From positions 558,001 through 622,000 of the forward strand of contig CAJNOJ010000026.1 of the NCBI GenBank assembly GCA_905250025.1: 64,000 bases of DNA, given 5' to 3'. Source of the stretch: Adineta ricciae (Eukaryota > Rotifera > Eurotatoria > Adinetida > Adinetidae). This document shows, in pieces, positions 1 to 10,171 of the stretch (positions within the stretch are counted from its first letter, which is position 1; each line of letters starts with the position of its first letter). The translations under genes were made by a program, and so were the position numbers. The notes below the pieces were generated by a model. It was not told the DNA's origin and searched no databases. It worked only from the letters and a program-made list of their open reading frames with translations.

Positions 1-52
1 TTATATTAACACAAAATAAAGTTTCGCTATTTAGACACAAAAGAACAACAAA

Positions 53-1441
53 TTATTTCAAACAAAAACGATTTTTCACTGGCTCATGCGAATTCCAACG
101 TTTTTCTGGATCGTATGGTTCCCAACGACATGCTGGGAAGATATGCTTATTTCGTTCATACCACGAACGTAAACAAATCTTTCCGGCATGAGCTGATGAT
201 CCTCCAGGTTGATTATCATTCACGCCTGACGATGAAGGTGAATCACCTGAATTCACATCTGTCGTTGTTGTCGCCGATGCTGGTACTTCGATGATCGTAT
301 TAAGCTTCAGTGATTCTGTGAAAGTAAACAGAAGACCTGTTCGACCGCGCGCACGTGTGACGATAAAATCGTAGAATGAATAATGATGCGGAAGAATGAC
401 ATCGTCTTTAACGAATATCAATTGATCGACTGATGCTGATTTTAATTCATTAAACATATTTTCTTTTCGAAGGATTTCCAATGCTTTCGAGAGAAACATT
501 TGTATTGTCATGCGCTTCTTAATTCGTACCGAACGACGATGTCCTGAACCATCCCAGTAACTAAAGACAAGATCGACTTCTTCATTTTTCAACTTTTGCT
601 GTTTCTCAACCCATTCTTGACGAAGCTTTTCGCGTAGAATTCGTTCTTCTTCTTCGCGATCTCTATCAGGTAAGAAACTTGTATCAACATCTGAAAAGAT
701 AAAGCAATATGATAGGTTATCGTTGTGATGTTTGACTTTTACCTGGATTTTTACCAAGACGTTTCTTGTTCGTTGCAGCAACCAACTGATCAAGTTCAGT
801 ATTTGTTGGCCCAGATTGAGATGTACTATCATTACTATCCGCATATTCATTTGTTGGAACATCATTCGATTTCTCTGAGTGATCATCTGTAGTGACAGGC
901 TATGAATAACAAACGAATCAGTCGAGATTCCACTCGAAAGTAACAGCACAACCTACTTCTTCATTCTTAACTGGTTGAGGCTTCGTGTCTTCTTCAGCAT
1001 CTTCTTCTTCTTCGTCGTCCCATTCATCAGCAAATGATAGTTTACTCGGTCGCTGATGCGCTCCAGCATTTTTCTGATTGTTTTGTTTGTTTTTCATTGA
1101 ATCACCAAGTTTAGCTTCTCTTTCACGTGCCAGCTGTTGTTCTCGTGCATTGATAATCTCTTCTTGCTTCTTCTTCATTTCATCTAAGGATACCAGGCCA
1201 ACCGTATCCGTTTTCAGCATCTGTTCAACAGCATCATAATGCGCTTTGAATTTCTCCTCGATGGCTTGCATACGATTTTCTTCTTCGATCTTTTTCTTCT
1301 TGATTTCAATCTGTTCGTGTTCTTGTTGACGTCGTTTCATGAGTTGATCAGCGCGCATCTGATCTTTGCCAGCTCCTAAAAATATCCAGTTCAAGTCTGC
1401 AAATGATCCTACGGATTGAACTTACCAGGGAAGAACGCCAT
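53..1441 (-). CDS. FAM50: FAM50/XAP5 family nuclear protein
   Basis: Four exons joined on the minus strand: 1441-1426, 1375-957, 899-743 and 690-53, giving about 409 residues with consistent phases. The first exon encodes only MAFFP; the next begins [16 protein letters not shown], the usual FAM50 N-terminus. A long charged coiled-coil stretch with an acidic Asp/Glu run follows. The conserved C-terminal XAP5 domain holds [42 protein letters not shown] and [25 protein letters not shown]50A in animals is a nuclear protein linked to spliceosome function; that role is family knowledge. The C-terminus is slightly extended relative to the roughly 340-residue human protein, mostly by a Ser/Thr-rich insert before HAGK. 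The gene sits tail-on behind the ATAD5-like gene on the same strand. Confidence 0.93.
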
Positions 1442-1764
1442 GATGAATTAATCAATCTAGAAAAAGATAGAGAGCATTATTTTTATCATGATCGATCATA
1501 TAGATATAGCAGAACATTCTGCTCACAAATGGAACCAGACAATCTATCTGACACAGTTATTATTTTAAAGACAGCAGAAAATATATAATCTCGTATTAAG
1601 GAACAAAATGCACACATTGATAGTAAACGTTGTAAAAGAAAAAGAGAGAAAGGATGAAGTGATTCAATCGAGACCACCCGAGAGAGTTGCAAAATCTGAC
1701 CATTGTAATGAACAACCGCGAAAACTGAGACAATGCCGAAGACTAAATGAGAGAAAAACGTAAA
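1442..1764. other. Spacer between the FAM50 and ATAD5-like genes
   Basis: This 323 bp stretch holds the 3' end of the ATAD5-like transcript and the upstream region of FAM50. I see no further coding exon. Short open frames here on both strands have no recognisable motif and overlap one another. Confidence 0.5.
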
Positions 1765-4279
1765 CTAGTAGGTAAAAACTGAAAACTTTCGTTTATACCG
1801 TCGAGTAGAAGTCGATTCAGCAGCTCGTGTTTGCTCATTTTGACACATTTGTCTAATATATGGTCGATAATCTAGATAAAAAGCTGGCCGATTGATAAGA
1901 TTTTCCGTATTTTGTTCTTGCATGAACATTTTGAATGTATCATATAATTCGATTCTAAATGATTAATTGATAAAAATCTCGTTTGTAGAATGTGTAACAC
2001 TTATTTACCTTTTCGAGTCATTCTTACAGTGATTAGCTAATAAAAGATGAGATTGTTCATATTCACATGTGTATTTTCTCGTCAGATCGTCAAACGGAGC
2101 TTTGAGAATGGACTCATCCCATTGCTCAGCAAGATAAGAGTAATACATTGTATCAAAAAGACGTGAAGACTGCAGTTTCGATTTCTCTTCGGTCCGTTCA
2201 GTTGAGATGTGATCTGTACAAGCTATCGGCGACGATTGTGCAAGAAATTGTAATGTTAATAGACTTTGACGTAAGTCACAAGAGCATGATTGAAAAAGAG
2301 CTACCAGATCATTGAGTACAGGTATTTCGAGCGTTTCAACCAAGAGTATCAGTCGAAGAAAACAGAAAATAAGTTCCTATAAGAAAACGAATTTATGAAA
2401 GGTATAAAAACAAAATCAACGTACTGGTTCGCTGGGTTCAAGATGAATCATTTCATAATCTCCTATTTTGGAAAGATTAAATATAACATCTTCTGGATTA
2501 CTTCGACTATTCGATGTTAATATGATCGGTTTCTTTGCGGTTTCAAGCACCTTCTTCAAACATGACCAAAAATGATCATCTGCTGTTAATGTTTCAATCT
2601 AGAAGAAAAACGACGACAATCAAAACATTTAATTTGTTTCGTGATTGACAAACTTCGTCAAAAAGAATCAAAGAAGACTTTTCCACATGTACTGATGAAA
2701 GTAAAGATGGATCCGTAGACACAGGTTGTTGTTGTTTTTCTTCTTCTTGCTTCTTGTTCCGTCTAGTTGTCATTGCATTGACTTTGTTTGTTGAATCTGA
2801 CCGACGTCGAGTATTGTTTTCTTTATGTTCATCAGTTTGATCAGTTTTCTTGCTATTGAAAAACGACATGATCGTACCGCGCTCATTCTTTGCTTTTTTC
2901 TTTACTGGCAAAGACGTATTGAGTTTCATAGGGTCCTCTGATTACCGATCAAAAGTCATAAAGCAGTTTAAATCAATGGTTCTTACCTGATGGTAAAATC
3001 GTATCTGACGCACAACGTTTTAGTGATAAGTAATGATGACTAGTCACTTGTTCTAGTTGTTTAAGTAGCGGTGCACGTGCACGAGATTGTGCTCCATTGA
3101 TCTCAGTCACCTGAAATGGCTTATCGCTTCATCAAAAAGTGTCTTTGAAAGGTGAAATTTCTACTTTAAAATGGTGTTCTTCTGCAAGTGCATGTACAAG
3201 CGATGTTGTCCCGCAACCGTGTATAAAAATCAACTGTGGATGTTCCTGTTTTGATTGACAACGATTATAATATATCATATCTTAAATGATAATAATAACG
3301 AATATCAAATACACTTTATTCGATTGATTATGATTACAATTTTGACTTACTCGATTCGTCTATGAAATCCTCATCTGAATTATCCTCATAACCTCTGGTA
3401 CGTTTTCGTCCTTTGCGTGTGGTTTTCTTTGGCTTTTCGTTATGCAATTTCTTTGTCCAATGTTTAAACCATTCATTTAAACGTCTGATCTGTTTCGTGT
3501 GACTACCGAGGTAAGTTTTCGTATGTCGCGCTCGATACACTTCCGTCCAAGGTAACTGTTCGTATTGATCTACAATAAGAAAGTATGTTTGATGAAATGA
3601 AAACGAAATGATTTACTTTGCTCGATTGCTTTCGTTCGATAGTCTTGCAAATATTGAAACATTGTTTGCCAATCAATAGTCGATTGAGCGTATGAACTCA
3701 GTTCATCATTAGTGTACTGTTGAAACAATTCCATCTGACGATCACGCGATGAAATATGCTTAAACTTTAAAAAACTGATATGAGTAAAAGTCTTACAGCT
3801 CGAATTCTATACTTGAACTCTTGGAGATGCAGTCTGGTCTGGATCGTTGAAAGGACATATACGATAAAAATCATTGGAATGATGCAATGGGATACTATCA
3901 TCGCCATCCTCTTCTGCCACTTTCCATCGACTGATTAAAGGTACGATCTCATCTTGCAATGATGTATCGTCTTGGCGTACGTGTACTGGTAGAAGAAAAT
4001 CTGTTTGACATTCTGGTTGCTCGATTGATAACGGCGGTTCAAGTTCCACATCACATTCGATTATATCTGGCAGAAAAAGAAAAGTAAAGGTTTTCTTTTC
4101 GATTATAGGATAAGCGTCAAAGGCGAAACTAATTTCGAATAGCCTGTACTAACTTAAGTAAGTTCATTTTCAAATGTTTTTTTTATCATACCATCATCTT
4201 TTTCATTTATAACTATTGGTGATTGTTTTTGAGACTTATCAAAGCATTGAAATATGGTCTTTTGTGTTAATTTCATCAT
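1765..4279 (-). CDS. ATAD5: ATAD5/Elg1-like PCNA-unloading clamp-loader subunit with degenerate Walker A
   Basis: Multi-exon gene on the minus strand. Exon 1 (4279-4192) encodes a short N-terminus with QKTIFQCF, a weak PIP-box-like motif. Later exons follow the ATAD5 order: FKHISSRDRQ; PWTEVYRARHTKTYLGS with LNEWFKHW (family: WTEKY...LHSWLKDW); the P-loop strand LIFIHGCGTTSLVHALAEE; SLILFDEV (Walker B); KKPIILTSNSR (sensor 1 region); the CDLRQSLLTLQF lid helix; and a C-terminal YLDYRPYIRQMCQNEQ segment ending at the TAG at 1765. ATAD5 forms an RFC-like complex that removes PCNA from DNA. The key oddity is the P-loop: the invariant lysine is Thr (codon ACA, 3207-3209) and the first glycine is also lost. 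All exons are otherwise open. Internal exon joins are approximate. It is divergent with UBL3 across 336 bp. Confidence 0.85.
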
Positions 4280-4615
4280 AGAACAAATAACAGTCAATGC
4301 TTAAGTAATGAGAGAGTCACTTTTATTTCATTCATTTCAAGTAAGTGAAATCTCTTTTTTCCTGATTGGTGCATTTGTTCGATCAATTACAAATTTGAAA
4401 TTATATTTTTCGAAATATTCCGATTAAAATCAAAATTTAAACAATATTGATCGATATTTAAGTTCATTCAATTATTTTTCTCACCTCTGTCGATAGTAGC
4501 GACATCACTAAATATTCAATTATATACCCTATGATGTTTATTGTTTATTTCTCATCCTCATTCCATAAAATGAATATTTTATCAGACGTGATGTGATGAT
4601 CTGTTTCGCTTATCA
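4280..4615. promoter_or_regulatory. Divergent promoter region between ATAD5-like and UBL3
   Basis: 336 bp separating two head-to-head start codons (4279 minus, 4616 plus). It is AT-rich with several TATA-like and AATATT stretches but no motif I can name. Assigning it as a shared promoter rests only on gene orientation. Confidence 0.4.
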
Positions 4616-5168
4616 ATGGGATCGAAATCCTCACCGTCCGATATCGTAAGAAAAACAAATGAGTGACTTCACGTGAATCTTATCTTCTAATCATTTAGAT
4701 CAATCTCAAACTAATTCTTGTTAGTGGCAGAACAGCTGAATTTCAATTTCGACCAACAACAACTGCATCTGATGTAGCTAAACATGTATTTGAAAACTGG
4801 CCTGAAGGTACGCATTCATGTCTTAAGATTTGTTTTCTCTTCATCGTTTTGAATTAGATTGGGGAAATGAACAAAGAGTTGATCGTTATGAAGTATTAAG
4901 ATTAATCTATCAAGGACGATTTCTTCATGGCAATGTCACATTAGGAGCACTTCGTCTTCAGCAAGGCAAAACAACTGTGATGCATCTTGTTCCACGTGAA
5001 AATCTCCCTGAATCAACCAATGGCGATCAAAAACGTAAACATAAACATGACGCGAATCAAGAGCGAACAGCTGATCACTCCCAGAATGCAACATCACCGC
5101 ATCGATCAGACGCAACAAGTCCAAATTCATCCACACCCGGGTGCTGTGAAGGATGTGTAATCTTCTAA
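4616..5168 (+). CDS. UBL3: Ubiquitin-like protein 3 (membrane-anchored UBL)
   Basis: Three exons: 4616-4645, 4699-4807 and 4858-5168, about 149 residues. The ubiquitin fold is clear: INLKLILVSGRTAEFQF, ASDVAKHVFENWPEDWG and LRLIYQGRFLHGNVTLGAL, ending KTTVMHLVPRENLPE, nearly collinear with vertebrate UBL3. A charged, low-complexity linker of about 50 residues then leads to a C-terminal CCEGCVIF. The last four residues form a CAAX prenylation box (CVIF), so membrane anchoring is expected as in UBL3/MUB proteins; the family's usual box is CVIL. UBL3 marks proteins for sorting to small extracellular vesicles in vertebrates (known of the family). The linker is longer than in human UBL3 (117 residues). 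Confidence 0.95.
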
Positions 5169-5315
5169 TGACAATAGAAAACTTCTTCTCCCTGTTGTTA
5201 TTGTTCTCTCTGTGTCAGATGAACCATGGAGATTTATATCGGAGCATTTTCTCAAAAGAAAAGAAGCCGTCCGTTGTCATGTTTTCTTTGTTCACCGGTG
5301 GATCTTTAACACCTG

Positions 5316-5761
5316 CACTGAAAAAAAAAGGTACTCTACCAAATCCATCAAAAAGGTTTCGTAAGTGTTGAAAGCTTGCAAATGTGTCGACATGTTCAAA
5401 AAAATGCTTTTCAAAATCTTCCAAACCAAAAAACGATCGGTCGGCGGGCACACGCTCCGAACCCTCATCACGGAACCTTTTTAAGTTTCACATGCACCCA
5501 ATAAAGGTTCGTCAGAAAATATGGAACCTTAAGGTTTCGCACCATGGTTTTATACGAATCTAAGAAGGTTTCGTATTTTGTGACGAAACCTTAAAAGGTT
5601 CCATGATGAGGGTTCGGAACATGTGCCTGCCGACCAATCCGTTTTTGGTTTCGTAGATTTTTGAAAAGCATTTTTTTGAACATGTTGACACATTTGCAAG
5701 CTTTCGACACTTCCGAAACCTTTTTGATGGGTTTGGTAGAGGACCTTATTTTTTTTCAGTG
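5316..5761. mobile_element. Foldback (palindromic) MITE-like element
   Basis: Two arms of about 170 bp are inverted copies of each other with roughly 90% identity by eye: 5316-~5486 and 5761-~5590. The outer ends match as CACTGAAAAAAAA, and shared internal words include AAAGCTTGCAAATGTGT, GCTTTTCAAAA and CCGAACCCTCATCA. The centre carries further short copies of an AACCTTAAGGTTTCG-like word. There is no open frame for a transposase; apparent ORFs on the two arms are mirror images. I could not find a clear target-site duplication. It lies about 150 bp after the UBL3 stop, so it may be transcribed in the UBL3 3' UTR. A non-autonomous DNA transposon is the simplest reading. Confidence 0.75.
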
Positions 5762-7068
5762 TGTTGTATTTTAAATTCATCTCATGATTTTTTTGCTTAT
5801 TAATTATTGTACAAATCTAAATTTGCTTTTTGTTTGTTTTCTTTTTGATAAACATACTCGATGTTCTTATTCATTCGCAATTAAATGTTGTTGGTTATTG
5901 TAATTATTCATATTTATATACATATATATATACGAAACAGTAGACAAGCATGTGTCTACTTCATTAAAAGAAAATCTGATATTTACTGAAATAATTCAAA
6001 CAAAATTAATTGTACTTGTTAATATAGAGACATTAAGTCGACGTAATCTCACATTATGAGCAAAGAAAATATACTACCTACTATCCGTCTGGATATATTT
6101 CCATAAAAACACACGTAAAGCGATATTTACCCTCATGGTACGATTAATAGATGGATATTAACTACCCATGCTCGACTGCGATGTCTTCGGAAGCACTTTG
6201 GTCTAGCGCGTATTTACTCAAGATTATAGATTTAAGGATGCTCCATCAAGCCTTGTCTTGAAAGACTTTTAAAGGAATTATAGGTTTAGTAATAGATAGA
6301 TATATTTATAAAGATTCGACAACTGACGGAATAAACTAGTGCAGCGATTTCGAAATCGTCGTGTAACGTTGGTATGTGAACATTACAAAACGAGTCGAAT
6401 TAAAATTCTTCTCACATGCACTGGTTGGCTTGACTCTTTAGATGTTATGCTTGAAATTTACTAATTATTTTGGTCCTGTGAGAGAAAGGGCATGAACTAC
6501 TTAACTCTTTTGACACTTTGAGTGAGGTTGTCGGTGTTCCCTCTTGGGAGAAATAAGCCGGGTGAAACACGGTATGCACTTATCACCTCAATTCTGTTCT
6601 TTTTGGAATTTCTACTAAACAGTACTCCAATAAAACTATTCTTTGAAATATTATGAGATTTACCTGCAGGTAAGTGACTTAAGTCGTTTTCAGACTTTCA
6701 AATATCGGATTCTATTTTCTAAATTCATATTTTTGCTTTTTTTCTAGTCTTATTCGGACCATCTGTCTCGTTTGTTTTTCTTTCGAATTCATCTCTATTT
6801 ATTAATCTTGAGAGAAAAAAGTGGAAAACTATTTCATCATCAGTTGCAATTGTAACGCTCTCGTTTTCTTATCGGACCAATCAGCTGACAGTCCATATTT
6901 AACTCTTTCTTGTCAACGTCGAATAGTAAGATATATCACATCACTCGTTCCCATTGGTTTTCGAAGTGATTGCTGTGACTTCGGTCTAACATGACATAAA
7001 GCCAAATTTTAATATTTGAGCTTTCATGCGCTGCGCGCCTTTATATTGATTTGTTTACATTTTTCAAG
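5762..7068. other. Long spacer upstream of ANKRD49
   Basis: About 1.3 kb without a recognisable protein gene. It contains an AT dinucleotide patch near 5918-5935 and, near 6671-6747, a good splice donor (CAGGTAAGT) followed by a pyrimidine-rich acceptor (TTTTTTTCTAG). The latter pair could bound an intron of an untranslated or micro-ORF transcript. I did not recognise any tRNA or snRNA here. Confidence 0.4.
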
Positions 7069-7847
7069 ATGTCTAATGATCAACAGCGGCAAGATGCGGA
7101 AAATAAACTACAAAAGGAAATGGAGGGTATGTATCAAAGCCTGTTTTATTGATCAATTTGTTTTTGATAAAATCTATGCTTATGCTAGGTATGGATGATA
7201 GCGAACGGTTGGAGTATATAAACAAGTTAAGTACCACTGTTTTTGACGAAATCATCGAGAAGAAAAATGGCGAACCATCCAAATGGCAAAGTTATTGGGA
7301 GAAAGATGAAAATGACGTCGAACACTGGACAAAAAAAGACATTCGTCGTGATCCTGTCAAAGGTTTACTGACCGCCGTGGAAGATGGAGATCTTGCACGT
7401 GTTCAACAATACATCACTCGTGATCGATCATTACTCAGTGCACGAGATTCAGACGGCTACACCGCATTGCATCGTTCAGCGAACGGAAATCACTTGAAAA
7501 TCTGTGAATATCTACTTGAATCAGGTGTAGATATCCACGCAGTTACGGAAGATAAATGGACCGCATTGCATTGTGCAGCCTTTTGGAATAATTATGAAAT
7601 AGCTTCTCTATTATTACAAAATGGTATCGCTATAAATAGTCAAACAAATGGTGGACAAACAGCATTACATTTAGCTGCATCGCAACGAAACAATCGAGAA
7701 GTCATTCAACTTCTTCTTATGCATCCATTCATAAATGTAAATATTGAAAATAAACTAAATGAAACCGCGGCTACGATTGCCAAACGTTCCAGTTCGGTTC
7801 ATTGTCTATTTGATTTATATACAGATGCATTGACAAAATTGAAATAA
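7069..7847 (+). CDS. ANKRD49: Ankyrin repeat domain protein, ANKRD49-like
   Basis: Two exons, 7069-7126 and 7189-7847, about 238 residues. An acidic/charged N-terminal third ends at DIRRDPVKGLLTAVEDGD, matching the human ANKRD49 EKDPSRLLLWAAEKN position. Ankyrin repeats follow: DSDGYTALHRSANGNHLKICEYLL, EDKWTALHCAAFWNNYEIASLLL, and NGGQTALHLAASQRNNREVIQLLL. The C-terminal NKLNETAATIAKRSSSVHCLFDL matches the closing segment of ANKRD49. Family length is about 240 residues, so the gene looks complete. ANKRD49 is poorly characterised (roles in the male germ line and autophagy are reported). The AATAAA polyadenylation word overlaps the stop region, in keeping with compact gene ends. Confidence 0.9.
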
Positions 7848-8166
7848 ATTCTTATCAGGAATCGAGATATGTGCTATTGAATCTCACATATGACTTTATT
7901 GATGTGTTTTACTCTTCGCTTGTCAATGAATGAAGTCATAACTCGGATAAAAAACAAATGGGCAAGAGCGAAAACCGAATGTTTACCGATTTGTCGTCAA
8001 AAATAGACCGGAGTAGACTGCATGAATTTTGGAACTGCCCGATCTGGACCCATCTCTGACATAGTGTGCGTTTTATTTTACCCATAGACATTTCTAATTT
8101 CATTGGTGAATAAATATAATAAATTGTATTCAGTGTTCGATTCATATCATATCGATCTCATAGAAA
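7848..8166. other. Spacer after ANKRD49
   Basis: Holds the ANKRD49 3' end and no recognisable gene. Short minus-strand open frames here show no family resemblance. Confidence 0.4.
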
Positions 8167-8790
8167 TGAAATTCAAAGACATGTCTAATGAACTTTTTCT
8201 GCGTATCTGGGATAAATTATTAATGGCCGATGTTATTTATAGTTTTTGTTTTCTAACCTCAATCAAAGAATTGATCTTATGCTATTAGAATTTTGTAGCC
8301 TTTACAAACGATTAGCTTTACGTTATTTTCCACATGAAAAAACATTCAAAGACGAATGGTGTTTAAATCTAACTGTTCTCAAATGATTTTATTAGCTGTG
8401 AATCATTTGAATATTTATCTATATCAAAGTATCACCGATGTGATAATGAACTTGATCTGAATTACAACAGTTGTTCTCTTAGTATTCTTTGTCAAAAATT
8501 GATACATCTGCGATCATTCCATTTGGCAATTCAAATACAATTCTTCGAAAGAAAACTAATAAAAATCTTGTTGTTAAAGATTTTTGTACAAATATTTTCT
8601 CTCCCATATACTTTTAATTCGTTCAATTAATTTACTTCATATTCAATTTAATGCTGATTTCGAACTAAAACAAGATTTATCGGAAAAACTTGAAAACCTT
8701 TCATGTGGAATGAATCGATTATATTTACATTTTGAGAAAGATCAAAAAATTATCATCATCGTTTCTTCAAACTTTACAATGTTCGTCTAG
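8167..8790 (+). pseudogene. Decayed F-box-like gene
   Basis: Starting at 8167 the frame reads MKFKDMSNELFLRIWDKLL, an F-box-like opening (family pattern FEDLPNELLxxIFxYL). Near 8255-8262 the frame shifts and continues as LNQRIDLMLLEFCSLYKRLALRYF, then hits a stop. Further shifted pieces (8481-8610, 8640-8780) read KLIHLRSFHLAIQIQFFERK and LSEKLENLSCGMNRLYLHF, the kind of leucine-rich text found in large invertebrate F-box families. At least three frame breaks with no splice signals make it a pseudogene rather than a spliced gene. The 3' limit is uncertain and could extend to about 9480. Confidence 0.5.
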
Positions 8791-10171
8791 TCAAAGTGAA
8801 ATATTCAACATTTTCTTTTCTTTGATCATTCAATTTTGTTTTCATATCATACAAACAAAACAGAGACATTATACCGGAAGATATACAAAGTCCAGTTCAA
8901 TTGACATATTTCAATATATTTGAACTACTTGCTTCTCATACGTTTCCGTGTTCGGATCGGTATTGAATGAGAAAAATCGATGTGAAGTTAACACAATTAA
9001 ACAAAACTTTAGCTGAAAACTTTCTTACTAGATAAGCCTTGCCCATAAAATTCTTTGCCTTGTGCATAGAACAACATACTTCTATTGATCAGGTCATTCT
9101 CATTATCCTATTTCATTTTCAAAGAATTGGTTATGTTCAACGATAATAGTTTCCGATTATTTTAGATTTGATGTTTTCAAACAACTCCTCATCAGAAAGT
9201 TCAACATCGAATGAAAACAATGCCACTGGTAATGGTAGTAGTGAAATTGAATCAAACAATTTACTTATCTAGGAGAACAAATGAAAATCCATTACCAGAT
9301 GCGACGGGCACGGTATACATGATCAATTATGATGTATTATATACCATGCCGAGAATAACACTTAATCAACCGTACAAATCACGAAATCACCTAAAAAGTT
9401 CATTTTCAATGAACTGCTATTTAATGATAACATTTACTCCGTTTTTTCAATTATTTCTGCGTATTTTGAATATATAATTAACATATTTCTGCACGTATCG
9501 TCAAGGTAAAGAAATTTAGTTTCTTGATTTTCTTCATATTAAGAATATTTAGTATTATTATGACTGATCAAAACGATGAAATATCTCAAAGTTGGAACCG
9601 GACCGTACGAAGCGGCATATTTGTCAGTTGACAATGTCTAAAAATTGTCCTTGGTTTCCATGCTCTTTCACCGGAAAACTATTTTTATCTCTTTTTTTCT
9701 CTGAAATCTTGCTAATCATTAAAAGTATTTCATTTGCATGAATGATCATCTATTGTTCATAGCAGTTGCGTTGCTACCGTAAAAATTCAGGATTTTTGCC
9801 AGTTTTATGTGAAAAATCATCCGATCTGACAAGACCGGATGGAAGAAGTTCGTTCAATTTCAACTCTAGGATGAATTATTCTTGTTCAATATATTTTTAT
9901 ACAAAACTTAGAATAAGAACGTGCACGGAAGAACAGAGAAGACAAAAAAAAATGAATAACAATCATCACAGCAAATGAAGAAACGTTAATAGATTGAAAT
10001 AAAGTTGATTTTTCCTTAAATAAAACGAAGAAAAAGAGATAATTGCTTGAGCTGTGTGTATATAAATAAATCAGTACACATCAGAAGTGAATGCGAGAAA
10101 TAAAGAAAGTCTAGGCGATAATATGTAGGTGTAAAAATCACAACTGAAAAACAAAGTTTTAGCAAAAGAAA
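8791..10171. other. AT-rich spacer, possibly with the 3' remnant of the F-box-like pseudogene
   Basis: No intact gene recognised. Open frames of 60-90 codons at 9211-9477 and 9766-9978 have no motif I can place. The last few hundred bases are presumably the 3' UTR and downstream region of the TOGARAM gene on the minus strand. Confidence 0.35.

Noticed and set aside
1403..1588. Plus-strand open frame of 61 codons
   Set aside because: It overlaps the FAM50 first exon and intron on the other strand and has no motif.
5215..5780. Minus-strand frames over the UBL3 3' flank
   Set aside because: They are translations of the two arms of the foldback element, mirror images of each other.
5782..7060. 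Search for tRNA or snRNA genes
   Set aside because: No B-box GGTTCGANNCC, no U1-U6 core words and no known spliced-leader sequence were seen here; the same holds for the other spacers by eye.
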